Shown here piece by piece: positions 47,004 through 58,571 of a DNA stretch of 64,000 nucleotides. The notes beneath the pieces were generated by a model that did no database searches, was not told the origin of the DNA, and was given only the letters and a program-made list of their open reading frames with translations. Numbering within the stretch: position 1 is the stretch's first letter; every line of letters begins with the position of its first letter. The DNA is from Takakia lepidozioides. Taxonomy: Eukaryota > Streptophyta > Takakiopsida > Takakiales > Takakiaceae. Made by a program: the position numbers and the translations under genes. Location: contig CM060733.1 of assembly GCA_030704615.1 (NCBI GenBank), forward strand, positions 19,778,001 to 19,842,000. Reading direction: 5' to 3'.

Positions 47004-48640
47004 ACAGCACCCACCATAAAACCCACATTAATCAACCCATAAAGACTTACATGTACATTGAAAACTAGATAATGAGGACCATCCAGTATAAGCAATCACT
47101 CAAAAGTGTAGAGTACTTTTGGTAGCATAAGAATATCTGCCACTGTGGTAGGGGGTCGCCTTTGAAGGCGCCATAGTTGGTGCACTGTCGGTGGCAATAT
47201 CAAGAGTGGATTTCTCAGCCTGCAAACATCACGCCCAACACCCCTTAGCAGTTACATTTAGCAATGCATCTACTAATAGTTTGAAGTACCCAACATGTAA
47301 ATGGCCACATTGTACATAACTGATAGCTAACAGTTGCATGCATGCTCACCTCTAGTACGGAAACTGCTGCATGGAGAGGTGCCTCGTGAGGCCCACCTGA
47401 CTCTTACTCCCGCTAGAACTTGGTGTTATGTCACCATTTGCATCAGTCAAGGACTTTGTGCCTTTGGCAGCAGTGGCTCTGGTTACACGCTTTCCTTTTC
47501 ACATGTACTTCTTCTCAGCTCCCTTCACGATGGCTGGGGCAGGGTCCGCTGCTTTAGTCCCCTTCTACATGCAACAACACAAGGTTAGTGCATGAGTACG
47601 TCTTACCATACCTGATGCATAGAATTCATGGCACACACCAATAAATAGATCATTCATCATGTTTTCAGAGTCAAAAACAGAAAGCCCAAGGACAAGAACC
47701 AAGATAAAGTCTTTGAGGGCGTACCTCTTTCTGTGGGGAAGTTGGCTTCATATGCTGATCTGCCAACCCCCTACTGTCACCCTTACCAGCACTCTCGGTG
47801 GAGCAGACGTCCTCACAACAGCCAATATTTCCCGCCAGCTCCACCTCCCTTCTTACGTGGCAATTTATCAGGAATTCCCTTGCGCCCCAATATTACTTGT
47901 TTTACCACAAGGTCCTCAATGGCAGACGACTTTGGCTTTTCCCCAACCTCAAGAGGTTCTCCCTGCACCCAAGCAAAACATACCAGAGCAGTAAACTTCA
48001 AAGTCAACTAACACTGAATGGATGACAACCACAAAAATAAGTTGGGGTGAAGGTGCACAAACCACCTTCTCCGTAGCAGTCTTGCCTCCCAAGCCTGCGT
48101 CGGAATCGCAAGGTTCAATAATAGTACATATTGGGATAGTAGTTGGAGGAGGAGCGGTTGCTGACATTCCCAACATCATTGCCATCAATGCATCCAGTTG
48201 CAGCCTAACACAAGCCCCTCCACCCCCACAAAGTTAGCAATTATGGAAAATAAGGTCAACCGGGCAACGAGCAAGGTCGACAGTTTGTGAACGCATACAA
48301 ACCTTGGTCCAACGTGCCAAAAAAAGTTTGGCATCCAATGGCGTGAATGCATGGAATGTCATGCTCTGGCACCATAGCAATGTCCCACATCTATTCAGTA
48401 TTAAAACCCTAACACATGTTCCATACATAGTCCAATTCGTAAGCCATTCATCTTTCTAACAAGGTTTCCAGGTCATTCACATTTAGGAAAGAACCTTGGT
48501 TTGATATATAACATTTACCACCATATATGCAGATTGTAAACTTATCACAAACGCAGATTGCAGGTCTAGAGATAAATCTCCGGAACCAGGCTCAAAGCAT
48601 ATCAGGTTCGAAATGAAACAATCAGCCACTCATGCCTTAA
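47004..48640 (-). other. Probable interior of the CACTA-like element
   Basis: Broken minus-strand frames give Lys/Ala/Thr-rich stretches (for example 47340-47575) and a Met-rich helix QLDALMAMMLGMSATAPPP near 48130-48200. Similar compositions occur in the second proteins of plant CACTA elements. No intact frame over 100 codons exists and no catalytic transposase segment was seen. Confidence 0.25.
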
Positions 48641-48654
48641 GTTCATGAGGTTTT

Positions 48655-48765
48655 TACCTCGGTTGTCCCACCATTGACTGGGGTCAGAAAAGTATTCATT
48701 CCACAGCTTCTCCTCGTCTCAGCTGTTATCTGTTTCTGGATACTTCCCTGTTGTCACATTGGCAG
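48655..48765 (-). pseudogene. OSB-like WWDNRG motif, copy 1
   Basis: The minus strand reads EKLWNEYFSDPSQWWDNRG and then runs straight into a GTAAAA donor-like site. This matches the PDF motif of plant organellar single-stranded DNA-binding (OSB) proteins, where LW.E.F..P..WWDNR is characteristic. Only this block is recognisable. Confidence 0.45.
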
Positions 48766-49189
48766 TAGCATGTCAAAGTCGCTCCAAACTATCAAAGGCT
48801 CACTCAACCAGCTAACTTGCAGAATTCAACATGAAAATTTAGGGCCGATTCAATGCAGATCAAACGAAACCTCTCACGTAACAACCAACCTCTGCCATAC
48901 CTTTTTTTGGGTCCAGAAGATCGGGATGATGCCACTGGAATCATTTGCGAACGTGTTGAGTCCAAGTCAAATGAAGAGATGCAAGGAGAAGAAGCTCGTC
49001 ACCTGGTATAGCCTAACAAGAGAGGCATGCATTTCTTGACTATATGTACACGGTAAAGAAACCGAAACCGAATTTAAATCCAGGTTAGTTTTTTCCCTCA
49101 AAGGATTTGAATTTAAGGATCCTAAATTTTGGATTGTTTGCAGCAAGAGATAGCGGAGACAGGCTTGAAGGCGAAGGCCGAATACTACG

Positions 49190-51320
49190 CCACTCACGCA
49201 GAGGAGGAGAGGTCTGCTGTAGGGGTGGCGGAAGCAATCAGGTTTGAGATGGATAACATGTGAAATGTGTTGAAGAAGGTGCCTTCATTACCAGTGCCTG
49301 AGTTTATACATTTCCAGCTTTGGTGATGCAACCATGCACCTCCGATGCCCTTTTCCAGGGCTGCCAAGCTTGCACACGCACTGCAAACGCACACAAACAT
49401 GATGTGGTCGAACTTCACCCCTTCCCCCATCATTTGCTTTCAGGTCTCCAAAGCCCCATACAGCGCCCTTGCTCTGCACACCCTGCAAACATCACATTCC
49501 ACAACACCACATCTCATTCAGCCATAGTGTTGCTTGGCATCCTCAATGCTACCATATTTGGCATACATGGCCACCAGAGCAGTGTTCAAGATGACATCTG
49601 GAACAATTGCAGATTTGATCATGTCACCAGGGATCTCTTTGCCCTTTTCCAGGGCTGCCAGACACACTGCAAACACACACAAACCTTATGTCGGCGGGCT
49701 TCACCCCTTCCCCCATCATTTGCTCATAGGTTGGAGCCTCCATCCTGCACCCGTGCTGTGCATACCCCGCAAGCATCGCACTCCACGACACCACATCTCG
49801 TTCAGCCATAGTGTTGAACACTCCCTTGGCATCCTCGATGCACCCACATTTGGCATACATGTCCACCAGGGCAGGGGCAGTGTTCAGAATGACATCTGGT
49901 AATCTGACAAACATTCTCCTTTTAGAATTGTTTCAGCAAATGCCCCAACCCTACTGACTTAGAGGCTGTAGTGTCCAAAGCCATGTCCGTTTCCAGAAAA
50001 TTGTCTGATGAAAATGAAGTTAGGCAGAAAACTCCCCTGGACTTGTTTCCGGTCTGTGACATGGGGGAGGACATCATGGATGACCTCAAGGGTCTACCCA
50101 CTCTCGGCACCAGACTGAAATTTAAACTAAGGGCATGAATCCTACCTTTGAATAGCAAACAGAAGCAGAGAGGAAAGGGAGTGTGCAATTGCACCCAACT
50201 CAACTTATCACACTAGTTCCTATGGTCAATTGCATCTGCTACACTCTGTAATCTTACAGGCATTCACCTTTTTGCCTCGGTTGTCCCACCAGTTACTGGG
50301 GTCAGAAAAGTATTCATCCCCACAGCTTCTTCTCATATATGTTACCTGTTTTTGGATACTTAGGGACGACTCTGATAGCAGGGGAATTCAGGGTGAAATA
50401 TGTTGAAGAAGGTACCTTCATTAGCAGTGGGCCTTGTTCTATCAATTGCGTTGCTGCCATTGCTATTTCCAGTTGACCATCTACCCACTCGTAGCCGTTG
50501 TGCTATTGAAGAAGGTGCCCCCCCTTCCCCCATCATTTGCTCATAGCTCTCCAAAGCCTCTATCCCACGTCCCTGCCGTGCATACCATGCAAGCATCGCA
50601 CCCACGACACCACATCTTGTTCAGCCATAGTGTCGAACACTCCCTTTGTATCCTAGATGCACCCACATTTTGCAAACATGTTCACCGGGGTTTTGTTCAT
50701 AATGACATCTGGTACAATAATAACTCTGAAGATGTCGCCATGCACCTCTTTCCCCTAAGCTGCCAGGGCAGTGTTTAGATTGACATTTGGCACAATTCCA
50801 GCTTTGATGATATCCCCATGCACCTCTTGCCCTTCTCCAGGCCGGCTGTCAGGCTTGCACAAGCATTCCAAATGCACACAAACATGATGTGCTTCCCGCA
50901 TCATTTGCTCATAGCTCTCCAAAGCTTCCATCCCACGTCCCTACCGTGCATACCCTGCAAGCATCGCACTCCACGACACCACATCTCGTTCAGCCATAGT
51001 GTCGAACACTCCCTTTGCATCCTAAATGCACCCACATTTTGAAACATGTTCACCAGGGTATTGTTCAGAATGACATCTGGTACAATTCCAACCCTAAAGA
51101 TGTCGCTATGGACCTCTTTCCCCTTTTCCAAAGTTGTTAGGGCAGTGTTCAGATTGACATTTGGCACAATTCCAGCTTTGATGATATCCCCATGCACCTC
51201 TTGCTCTTCTCCAGGGCTGCCAGGCTTGCACAAGAATTGCAAATGCACACAAACATGATGTGCTTCCCCCAGGCTCATAGGTCTCCAAAGCCTCCATCCC
51301 ACGTCCTTGCCGTGCATACA
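49190..51320 (-). pseudogene. PLS-type PPR pseudogene pieces
   Basis: Three or more blocks (49190-49920, 50490-50700, 50880-51320) encode PPR motifs of the E/DYW-type arrangement. Examples are VDMYAKCGCIEDAKGVF, ERDVVSWSAMLAGYAQHG, YEQMMGEGVKP, VCVCSACASLAALEKG and EVHGDIIKAGIVP. The same motif series recurs in each block, with many frame changes, so they look like tandem or repeated copies of one ancestral stretch. PPR proteins act in organellar RNA editing and processing. No block is long enough to work. Confidence 0.8.
50255..50370 (-). pseudogene. OSB-like WWDNRG motif, copy 2
   Basis: A second copy reads EYFSDPSNWWDNRGKKVNA, with one extra base just before it compared with copy 1. It extends slightly past the splice point seen in copy 1. 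It lies between PPR blocks, so the PPR and OSB-like parts may have been duplicated together. Confidence 0.45.
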
Positions 51321-51399
51321 CTGGTGTCTCTCTTCCCTGATTCTCTCCCCAGCACGAGGGTTGGACAGCCCAAATCAGAAAGAGTCAGGTAAAATTACT

Positions 51400-53400
51400 T
51401 ATATCTGAATTCTAACTCGTCCTTTTGTTTTCCTTAGTACTAGATCTGATGTTCTTGTTTTACTCCAGGCCAAAAAATCTGCGGATTATGACCTTCCTGT
51501 CAAACGATGTCTTCATTGGAAATCTATTTCGAGGTAATCCCTTTGTTACGTGTGAATTTCATTCAGGATTTGGAGTGCTCAAGGGAAAATTTCCATTCTG
51601 TTCCCCTTCTCCGCAACCCTTTGGACGAAGACAAGGACGAAACTTCAATTACAACTTCTCGGCTTCCCGACCCTGCAGTGTTGGCGCAATGTTCTGCACC
51701 GATGAAGCGGAATAGGGCCCCGAAACCATTTCCATCTCTTCTACAAATCGGTTCCACCAGAGAGAAGTTTGTCTTCAGAGACAGAGTAGACTCGAGGAAG
51801 AAAATGAATACCTCGGACATACTGGGGTCTCGTCAAAACACGTCCGTTGGGATCCTAAGTCTGCAAGCGAGACTTTCAAATAAGGCGACATCGGTATTAT
51901 TCGATATCATTTCTCCACTTTATTCTCTTTTCTGTTCGTTTGGTTCTGCACGAATTAACTCTATTTTTTCTCAACAGGCAGGGATGCAGCACGATACCTT
52001 CATCAATTTCGCTCCGTACAAGGTACTGTCTTCAACCACCATTTGGCAGTCGACATTCATCTTCTTAGCAATATTAACCCTCCTCTTGAAACATTCGAAG
52101 CCCACAACATGTACAAGATTTTGCCTCTTTTTGCACAATCGTGTTGATCTTCCATACACTCACTCAATCATTCTGGGTCATGGGTATTTTCATGGAAAAA
52201 ACACTAATGTCAGTGTGTGTTTAAATTCCTCAGGATAACTTTGTCTCTCATCCTAAGTTACATGCAACAGCGGGGAAGAGGAAACAGATGTTGTTAATTT
52301 TGAGTGTTAACGGACTCCTCTGCTACCGGCCACCCCCAATCGACAGTAAATTGTTTAAGGAAAAATTTCGTTTCAGAAATGTGACACTTCAAGTTCCTGA
52401 CAGACCGTTTGTGGTGCCTCGGCTTGGAGTCTTGGAGTTTCTGGACCTTGCATTGAAGCATTTTCACGTGGCCATTTGATCATGCGCTGATAGAGGTGTA
52501 GGATGTTGGAGAGCTTCGTCCCCACGGAAATAACGAAGAAGTTTTGCTTCATATGGTCTCCAGAGGATTGCAAGGATACCATCGGTTATATTAGGCCTGG
52601 GATGAAATATCTCGTGAAAGATATTCGAAGTGTTATTGCCAAGTACCCTGATAGACCATTTGCTACGCAGGGGAAAATACTTCTTGTAAATGATGAGCCA
52701 TCAAAGGGCCTTCGAAACCCACAAAATACTGGATTCTTCCTTTTTTCATTCAAGCCTTCACCAAACGGCTTGCGTGACCGGGATGATATGACAAAGGCAG
52801 TGTGGCCATATATATCAGAGATGGCTGGAGCTTCAACAGTCGTTGATTACATTAGCGAGAACCGGGCAAAGTGTTTTCATAAGCCTATTGGTTGAGACCA
52901 TGCCTGTTGGGCCTGGTATGGAAGATATCTTGATCCTCGTGTTTGGATCCCACAACAAAAGGAACCTGATTACCTTGGTAGGCATGTGGATCCCACTGTT
53001 TTGTTGTTTGTTCAGAATTTGATTTCCAATTCTTTTGCATTTGCATTTGCACTCTTACCTCAACAAATCCATATGCAAAACTTCCACTTTGGGCCTAACA
53101 TTTGTTATTTCAACCGCGTGTCCCCAATTACATTCAAGGAACGAATTCTAAAAGAGGAACAAGAGATGCGTGATTGGGAAGAATGGCGGGCGTGCCGGGA
53201 GGCTTTAAAGGCATCAAGTAGAGTTGGGAGTAACATTTCAGATGACAATGTCAGCTGGTTTCACCTTCCTGATAGTATCTTCGTTTTCTCTGGTGCGGAG
53301 ACCGTTGCAAGTGGCTGTGGTAACTGGAGGCGTCTTCGGACACATGCCTTGACTGCGAGCCGTTTGGGAGGAGGCTCAGTATTATTAATGAGTTAGTATA
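51400..53400 (+). other. Unrecognised possible gene (exon-like frames)
   Basis: Several plus-strand frames could be exons. 51507-51880 has a Ser/Arg-rich segment. 51979-52024 is followed by a GTACTG donor. 52503-52895 (130 codons) includes VPTEITKKFCFIWSP and ATQGKILLVNDEPSKG. 53110-53396 has acidic KEEQEMRDWEEWRACREA. A PDRPF motif occurs both at about 52395 and in the 52503 frame, hinting at an internal duplication. I recognise no family. It could be a diverged host gene or a captured fragment. The phases of the candidate exons do not give a single clean model. Confidence 0.3.
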
Positions 53401-54284
53401 AGCCGTAACGGTTCTATGGCTTGTATGGCATTAAGTCCATGAACAGATGGACAGTTGACGTTCATTTTTCTGTTGGTCCATCGCCTTGAAAGATATAATC
53501 TCAAATAAAATATGAATGTTTCATATCATTAATCAGGTCTCGACAAACTCATTTTCCCATGTTGTCCTCTTCATCACATGCCATCATTGTTTCATATTTG
53601 CATCTGCCATTATTCCATGTTTGTTTGTGTATGTCATTTTGGATATCGAAGCTCTCATCATTGTTTGATTCATTGCATCCTCCCATTCCTTTTAATGAAC
53701 GTCAACTTGGTAGTGGATGTTCTTCTAAGACCACAATACATACTTGTATTTCTGCGTAGAATGTGTGGATGATTATATAATTCGTTGTTATATAATGCAC
53801 AAATAGCGAAATAATTATATATATATTTCTTTATTTATATTATAATTATATTTATTCATATATCTTATATTATTTCTGGACCAAACAAAAGTCCAGAATT
53901 AGTTAAAATAGTGTTAGGTTCTTGATTGCACTAGTTATTCACTATTTGCTATGTAGAGTTTGTGTCATGTATGTCTCCTTTTTAGTGAACTTGCAACCAC
54001 TACAATGAACACCTAGGAGGTATTCTTTCCTTCCATCTTGTTGTTCGCTGATTTCAAGTTGGGGCAAGGAAAATTGTGAGCTTTGTTTTGCGAGCAGGTC
54101 AAATTCTTACCCTCGAGTTCTCCTACATTTTGGGAATCTGCAAAGTCCAGAAAATTTAGACCGCTTTTAATGAGCTCTAGGAGAGGAAAACTTCAATTTT
54201 TGTGACCGATGTCCTTTATGGTTGGGAAGAGAGTTCCTTTATAAAACAATTACTTATGTGGAAAACAATAAGGAATAATGTAAG
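53401..54284. other. AT-rich spacer, no gene
   Basis: No coding signal was recognised. An AT run lies at 53815-53870. A 30-base block at about 54255-54290 resembles one at 5685-5725 in the protease relic intron ('tgtaagaactgaatacaag' against 'tgtaagaactcaatacac'). Confidence 0.35.
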
Positions 54285-54487
54285 AACTGAATACAAGTCT
54301 GGTGTGGGTGTCGTGCGCATACATATCGCTACACAACTACATCGCTGTCCAAAAAAACCACACAACACATGTGCACACCACACACTAGTATACCACTAGT
54401 CCACCACTAGTCCAACCACTAGGCTACAACTAGTCAGTCACTAGGCTGCCACTATGCTGCCCACTATGGCAGTCACTAGTCCACACA
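54285..54487 (-). mobile_element. Truncated second LTR of the methyltransferase retrotransposon
   Basis: The first ~200 bases of the LTR at 54489-54992 are repeated here in the same orientation, starting TGTGTGGACTAGTG at 54487 (minus strand). One base separates them. Similarity ends at about 54285, after 'gcgcacgaca'. The copy differs by a few small indels, for example a shorter CCACTAG block. Confidence 0.8.
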
Positions 54488-54488
54488 A

Positions 54489-54992
54489 TGATAAAGAAGA
54501 AGAATACAAGCACGAGCTCACAAAGCTGAAGCATAAACTCATGCATATATAACCTCATCACTCAAATACAAGTCAAGCCAAGTGCACCCCACGCCATGGG
54601 GAATCCACACTACGGCGCCATAGCTAGGCGCGGTGAGGCTCAACTCGAGAAAGATGAGCCTTCCGCGCTTGCCGTGAAGATAACCACTCCAGGGCCTAAA
54701 TCTGCCTTGACCCCTGGATTGACACTTGGGCCAATCCCAAATGTCAATATGTAAAAGCTAGCTATTTCCTAGCTAGTTTCACACTAGTGGTAAAATAACT
54801 TGACAGCTGTCGTGCGCATACATATCGCTACACAACTACATCGCTGTCCAAAACCACACAACACATGTGCACACCACACACTAGTATACCACTAGTCCAC
54901 CACTAGTCCCACTAGTCCAACCACTAGGCTACAACTAGTCAGTCACTAGGCTGCCACTATGCTGCCCACTATGGCAGTCACTAGTCCACACA
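54489..54992 (-). mobile_element. 3' LTR of the methyltransferase retrotransposon (~504 bp)
   Basis: On the minus strand it runs from TGTGTGGACTAG at 54992 to CTTTATCA at 54489, with TG..CA borders. The first ~100 bases are packed with CACTAG/CTAGTG-like motifs. A TATA-like 'ggttatatatgcatgag' lies at about 54540-54556, the expected U3/R position. It directly follows the polypurine tract. Confidence 0.75.
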
Positions 54993-55010
54993 ATCGCCCC
55001 CCTAGCTGGT
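54993..55010 (-). other. Polypurine tract of the methyltransferase retrotransposon
   Basis: The minus strand reads 'agctaggggggcgat' immediately before the LTR start TGTGTGG. The G-run at this place fits a plus-strand primer. Confidence 0.65.
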
Positions 55011-55197
55011 GCTTAGGTCCCTCTAAGTCCAGGTAGCCACAAGATGTGATAGTGACCATAGCCTCACTAAGTCCTCCACCACTATCCCTACTACACTCAA
55101 ACTCGATAGATCAAGAGGCCGGGTGCAAGAGTTGCCCCATCGTTAGTCGCCGTCTTGCAACCTGTGAACTTGAGCTTGGGATCTCATGTATTGACTC

Positions 55198-56637
55198 CTA
55201 TGAGCTTGGCCTCCCATGTCTTGTTAGCTGCCTCCAGTCATGTCCACTGCCACTATCCCAAGCAGTGTGGACAAACCAATCTCCGTCAGGAACCTTCTCA
55301 AGAGGTGGTGTCAAGCATCCCATATGCCAACCCCTTGAGCATCGATCACACACCAGCATGGTGGCTGCCCCTTTGGCAGACCCACAGAGCATGCACCTCA
55401 AACCTGCAGGTACCACTGCCAAGTTTGGGTCAACTCTGCCATCGACATTGGGAAGGTGACATGGCGCACAATTACGCACATGGTCCTTCCAAGTCATGCC
55501 ATCCCGACCCTCCAAGATCAGGACCCCTGAGGGCAACACCTCTCGAACCCTCAGAATAACACGCCCTGCAGTAACATCCAGAGTCGTAGGAGCAGTCTGC
55601 TGCAAATAAACATAGTCACCAGGGCTAAACCTCCGAACCCCAGGACGATATCCTCCACCACGTATAGTGGCATACCTCAACGTATCACGGTGCTGTGCAA
55701 TGGCAAGGTTCTCAAAAGCCATGGGCATGACTTTCTTGAACAACTCTGCACGCTGATCACATGCACGTACCCACACGTCCGGATCGTCAAGGTTAAGGAC
55801 TTGAGCAGTGTCCCTACGAATGGCTGCAGGCAAATCCGGCTCTCGGCCAAAGAGAAGGAAATATGGTGAGAAGGAGGCAAGTGATGCTTGTTTGCTGAAC
55901 CTGTAGCCCATGGCTAACCAAGGAACCTGAAGATCCCAATCTCCTAGGTGTCCCTTCTGCAAGCCATACTTGCGCAAACCCCTCTTCACCGTCTGAACAA
56001 CTCTCTCTGCTAAGCCATCGGCCTCAGGATGATCCCGAGAAGTGGTGCGGTGGTCTATCAAGGCTTTATCACACAAAGCCTGAAACTCCCCCAAGAACTC
56101 TCTCCCTTGGTCCGTGAGTACCTCAGCTGGAGCACCAAATCGGCTAAGCACACGATCCAAGAATGCATACGCAGCCCCCTCACTAGCCTTGTCAGGCAAT
56201 GGAACCAACTCAATCCACTTGGAGAAGTGCTCCACCATCACCAACACATATCTGTGGTGGCGCATAGTCAGTGGCAACGGTCCTGCGAAGTCAAGACTCC
56301 ACCTGTAGCCCAATCCCATGATTGGTAAAGGATGCAACTGTGGTGTAGGGGCGTTGAATGAAGCACGCACCCTGTCACACACCATGCACCTAGCCACGAA
56401 CTGTTGCACCTCTGTATGCATACCACGCCACCAATACTGCCCCTGCAGTAAACTGTGAGTGCGTCGCACTCCAAAATGCCCCAACTCCTCATGGGCATGC
56501 CGCACTAACCGTGCACGCTGTGTGGGGTGAGGCACAATCCTCACCCGACCATCCTCCCACACTCGAAGTAGGTGTATCCCCTCCCACTTGAACCTCTTGG
56601 CTCGTTGCAGGATCCGATCCCTCTCCCTGGCAGTCAC
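55198..56637 (-). CDS. Integrase with C-terminal PHD finger (open frame of 479 codons)
   Basis: This is the longest intact frame of the element. It would be the end of the pol polyprotein; the first codon (GTG) is not a true start. The HHCC zinc site is at residues 47-87 (HAHEELGH and CMVC). The catalytic triad is Asp116 (SLDFAGP), Asp176 (LTDQGREF) and Glu211 (ADGLAERVV), with the usual ~35-residue D-E spacing. A GPY/F-like module follows ([11 protein letters not shown]). The C-terminus holds a PHD finger beginning [13 protein letters not shown], then [15 protein letters not shown]. The frame passes the last PHD cysteine pair one base out of register and runs on to 55198. No chromodomain is present. 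Confidence 0.9.
   Translation of the reverse strand: MTARERDRILQRAKRFKWEGIHLLRVWEDGRVRIVPHPTQRARLVRHAHEELGHFGVRRTHSLLQGQYWWRGMHTEVQQFVARCMVCDRVRASFNAPTPQLHPLPIMGLGYRWSLDFAGPLPLTMRHHRYVLVMVEHFSKWIELVPLPDKASEGAAYAFLDRVLSRFGAPAEVLTDQGREFLGEFQALCDKALIDHRTTSRDHPEADGLAERVVQTVKRGLRKYGLQKGHLGDWDLQVPWLAMGYRFSKQASLASFSPYFLLFGREPDLPAAIRRDTAQVLNLDDPDVWVRACDQRAELFKKVMPMAFENLAIAQHRDTLRYATIRGGGYRPGVRRFSPGDYVYLQQTAPTTLDVTAGRVILRVREVLPSGVLILEGRDGMTWKDHVRNCAPCHLPNVDGRVDPNLAVVPAGLRCMLCGSAKGAATMLVCDRCSRGWHMGCLTPPLEKVPDGDWFVHTAWDSGSGHDWRQLTRHGRPSS
55262..55395 (-). other. PHD finger domain
   Basis: The zinc ligands read C-x2-C-x11-C-x2-C-x4-H-x2-C, followed by [14 protein letters not shown]. In the open frame the final C-x2-C is absent. 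One base over, in the run at 55273-55275, the sequence reads Cys-Pro-His-Cys-Leu-Gly then TAG at 55253-55255. A single lost base therefore explains both the missing ligands and the overlong tail. With it, the layout is a canonical C4HC3 PHD ending six codons before a stop. PHD fingers usually bind the histone H3 tail. The GWHxxC and PxGxW signatures are strong. Confidence 0.9.
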
Positions 56638-56649
56638 AATGGCTGCCGT

Positions 56650-57225
56650 GTCTCCGTGCGGAGGTAGTCCAACACAGCCGAATCCTCATGTATATCTCTG
56701 GCACCACCTAGCTCATCACTAGCCTCAGGGTCCTCAGACACTCCGTCTACAGTCATCCCTGTTGTAGGTCCAACCTGACCTCCCGATGCCAAGATACACA
56801 AAAATGCAGATGCGTGCCATCCCGGCACCATCTCCTCGTCCGTCTCACCATGCCACCGAGCTCCAGTGTCATCCCTGCTGCATGGATTGCGACTCAATCC
56901 ATCCGCATCCCGATTGACCAAACCCGGTCGATGCACAACCTGAAAGTCATACTCCTGGAGTATAAGTGCCCACCGTGCAAGCTTCCCCGTAAGCTTCTGA
57001 CTCCATCAACCACTTGAGTGGCTGGTGATCCGTGACAAGGGTGAAAAGATTGCCGTATAGATAGCACCTGAAGTGTGCCACGGCCCACACTGCAGCTAAG
57101 CACTCTCCCTCATATGAGCTGTACTTAGCCTCTGCAGCGTTGTTCGAGCGGCTAGCGTAAGCCACTACGAACTCTCTTCCCTCATCATCCACCTGTGTGA
57201 GCACCGCTCCAAGCCCCAGCATGCT
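56650..57225 (-). pseudogene. RNase H domain
   Basis: The frame at 56947-57222 has GLGAVLTQ, EFVVAYASRSNNAAEAKYSS, YEGECLAAVWAVAHFR and [14 protein letters not shown], the standard gypsy RNase H series. The next frame, 56634-56936, holds [17 protein letters not shown], the usual N.DALSR-like end. They are separated by a shift near 56940. It degrades the RNA strand during reverse transcription. Confidence 0.85.
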
Positions 57226-57408
57226 CCAATCCGTATGCAGCTGAAAGGGACGCCCCCTGATAGGTCGTCTCAGATAGGCGCCGAGGTCAACCTCGCCTTG
57301 AGCTCTTGAAAAGCTCGTTCCTGCTCATCTTCCCACTGCCACTCCTGGTCCACCTTGGTCAGCTTGGTTAGAGCCTTTGCAATGGTACTAAATCCCTTGA
57401 CAAACCGT

Positions 57409-58305
57409 CTATAATAGTTTGCCAACTCGGCTCACATCCGTGGGGCGTGGAATTTGTGCAATGGCCTCTACCTTAGTCTGCTGTACCCCCAATCCTCCAG
57501 GATATATCATGTGACCCAGATACTCAATCTGGTTGTGGAAAAACTTGCACTTCCCCGGATGCAACTTCAATCCGTGCGCTCTCAAGCGCTCCAATACCAC
57601 CTGAAGGTGTCTCTCATGCTCCTCCATCGTAACACTAAAGATGATGATGTCATCTATGTAGCACCGAGCAAAGTCCACCCCTGCTAGAATCCTATCCATG
57701 ACTCTCTGAAACTCTGCAGGAGCATTCTTAAGCCCAAATGGTAAGAACCGCCACTGATATAGGCAATCCTTGCCGTGCTCATTGATCCCCCATCGTCTTC
57801 TGCTTGTCCGCCTCCTTGATTGGCAACTGGTGATATCCGGATCGTAAATCCAAAGTGCTAAAGCCTTAGCATGCCCGATGGCATCAAAGATCTCCTCTGG
57901 TGTTGGCATGGCATACTTATCGGACTTGGTCTGACGATTTACAGGCCGGTAATCACCGCACATACGTCTCTCCGTCCAATTGCCATAGACATCCTTCTTG
58001 GCTGGCATCACTGTGGCTGAAGCATACTCTCCACCAGAGAGCTCCACCAAACCTGCCTCCCAGAGATCTTGAGTCCTCATCTGAATCAAAGACCTCTCCA
58101 TGTCACTGTATCTATAGGGTCTCCGAAAGATTGGCGTGTCAGTGGCCAACTCAATACGGATCTCTTGACCCTTCAGTGCTCCCAAGTCCTTCAAACTGAA
58201 GGCAAAGCAATTCCTGTAAGCCCTCAGGAACCGCCGTATACGTCGTCTCTCTCCTCCGGTGACAATGGGTCCAATGTCAGGCCCAATTGTCCTCCGTAAC
58301 TGCAA
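57409..58305 (-). pseudogene. Reverse transcriptase domain
   Basis: The 298-codon frame includes FRRPYRYSDMER, AKKDVYGNWTERRMCGDYR, YAMPTPEEIFDAIG, WRFLPFGLKNAPAEFQR and the catalytic CYIDDIIIF (YIDD at 57649-57660). The stretch LWIYDPDITSC is read one frame off: the neighbouring frame gives TLDLRSGYHQLPIK, the first-Asp motif. Two compensating shifts therefore lie within about 100 bases near 57790-57860. Another shift near 57410 leads into the thumb. All catalytic aspartates are present in the DNA. Confidence 0.9.
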
Positions 58306-58571
58306 CCTTAAGTCCAGTGGGCTTAGAGGTAGAGGACGCGTCCGTGGTTGCTATGTTGCAACCTCTTGAGCAGTACTCCCTGCCTGCTCAGTCAATGACA
58401 AGGCCTCATCCTGCCCCATCATCTCATCCTTGAGGACCTCCTCAACCCGAGAAGAATCCCCAACCTCATCCATCACAGCCGCCTTGGCTGCCAACTCCCT
58501 CTGAACCTCGAGCACCTCCCACGTGTGCCATGGATGCATGCACCCCGTGGTCCTCACATGCTCGCCCCCAC

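Noticed and set aside
55198-55261. C-terminal tail after the PHD in the 479-codon frame
   Set aside because: It arises from the single-base shift at 55273-55275; the expected stop is at 55253-55255.
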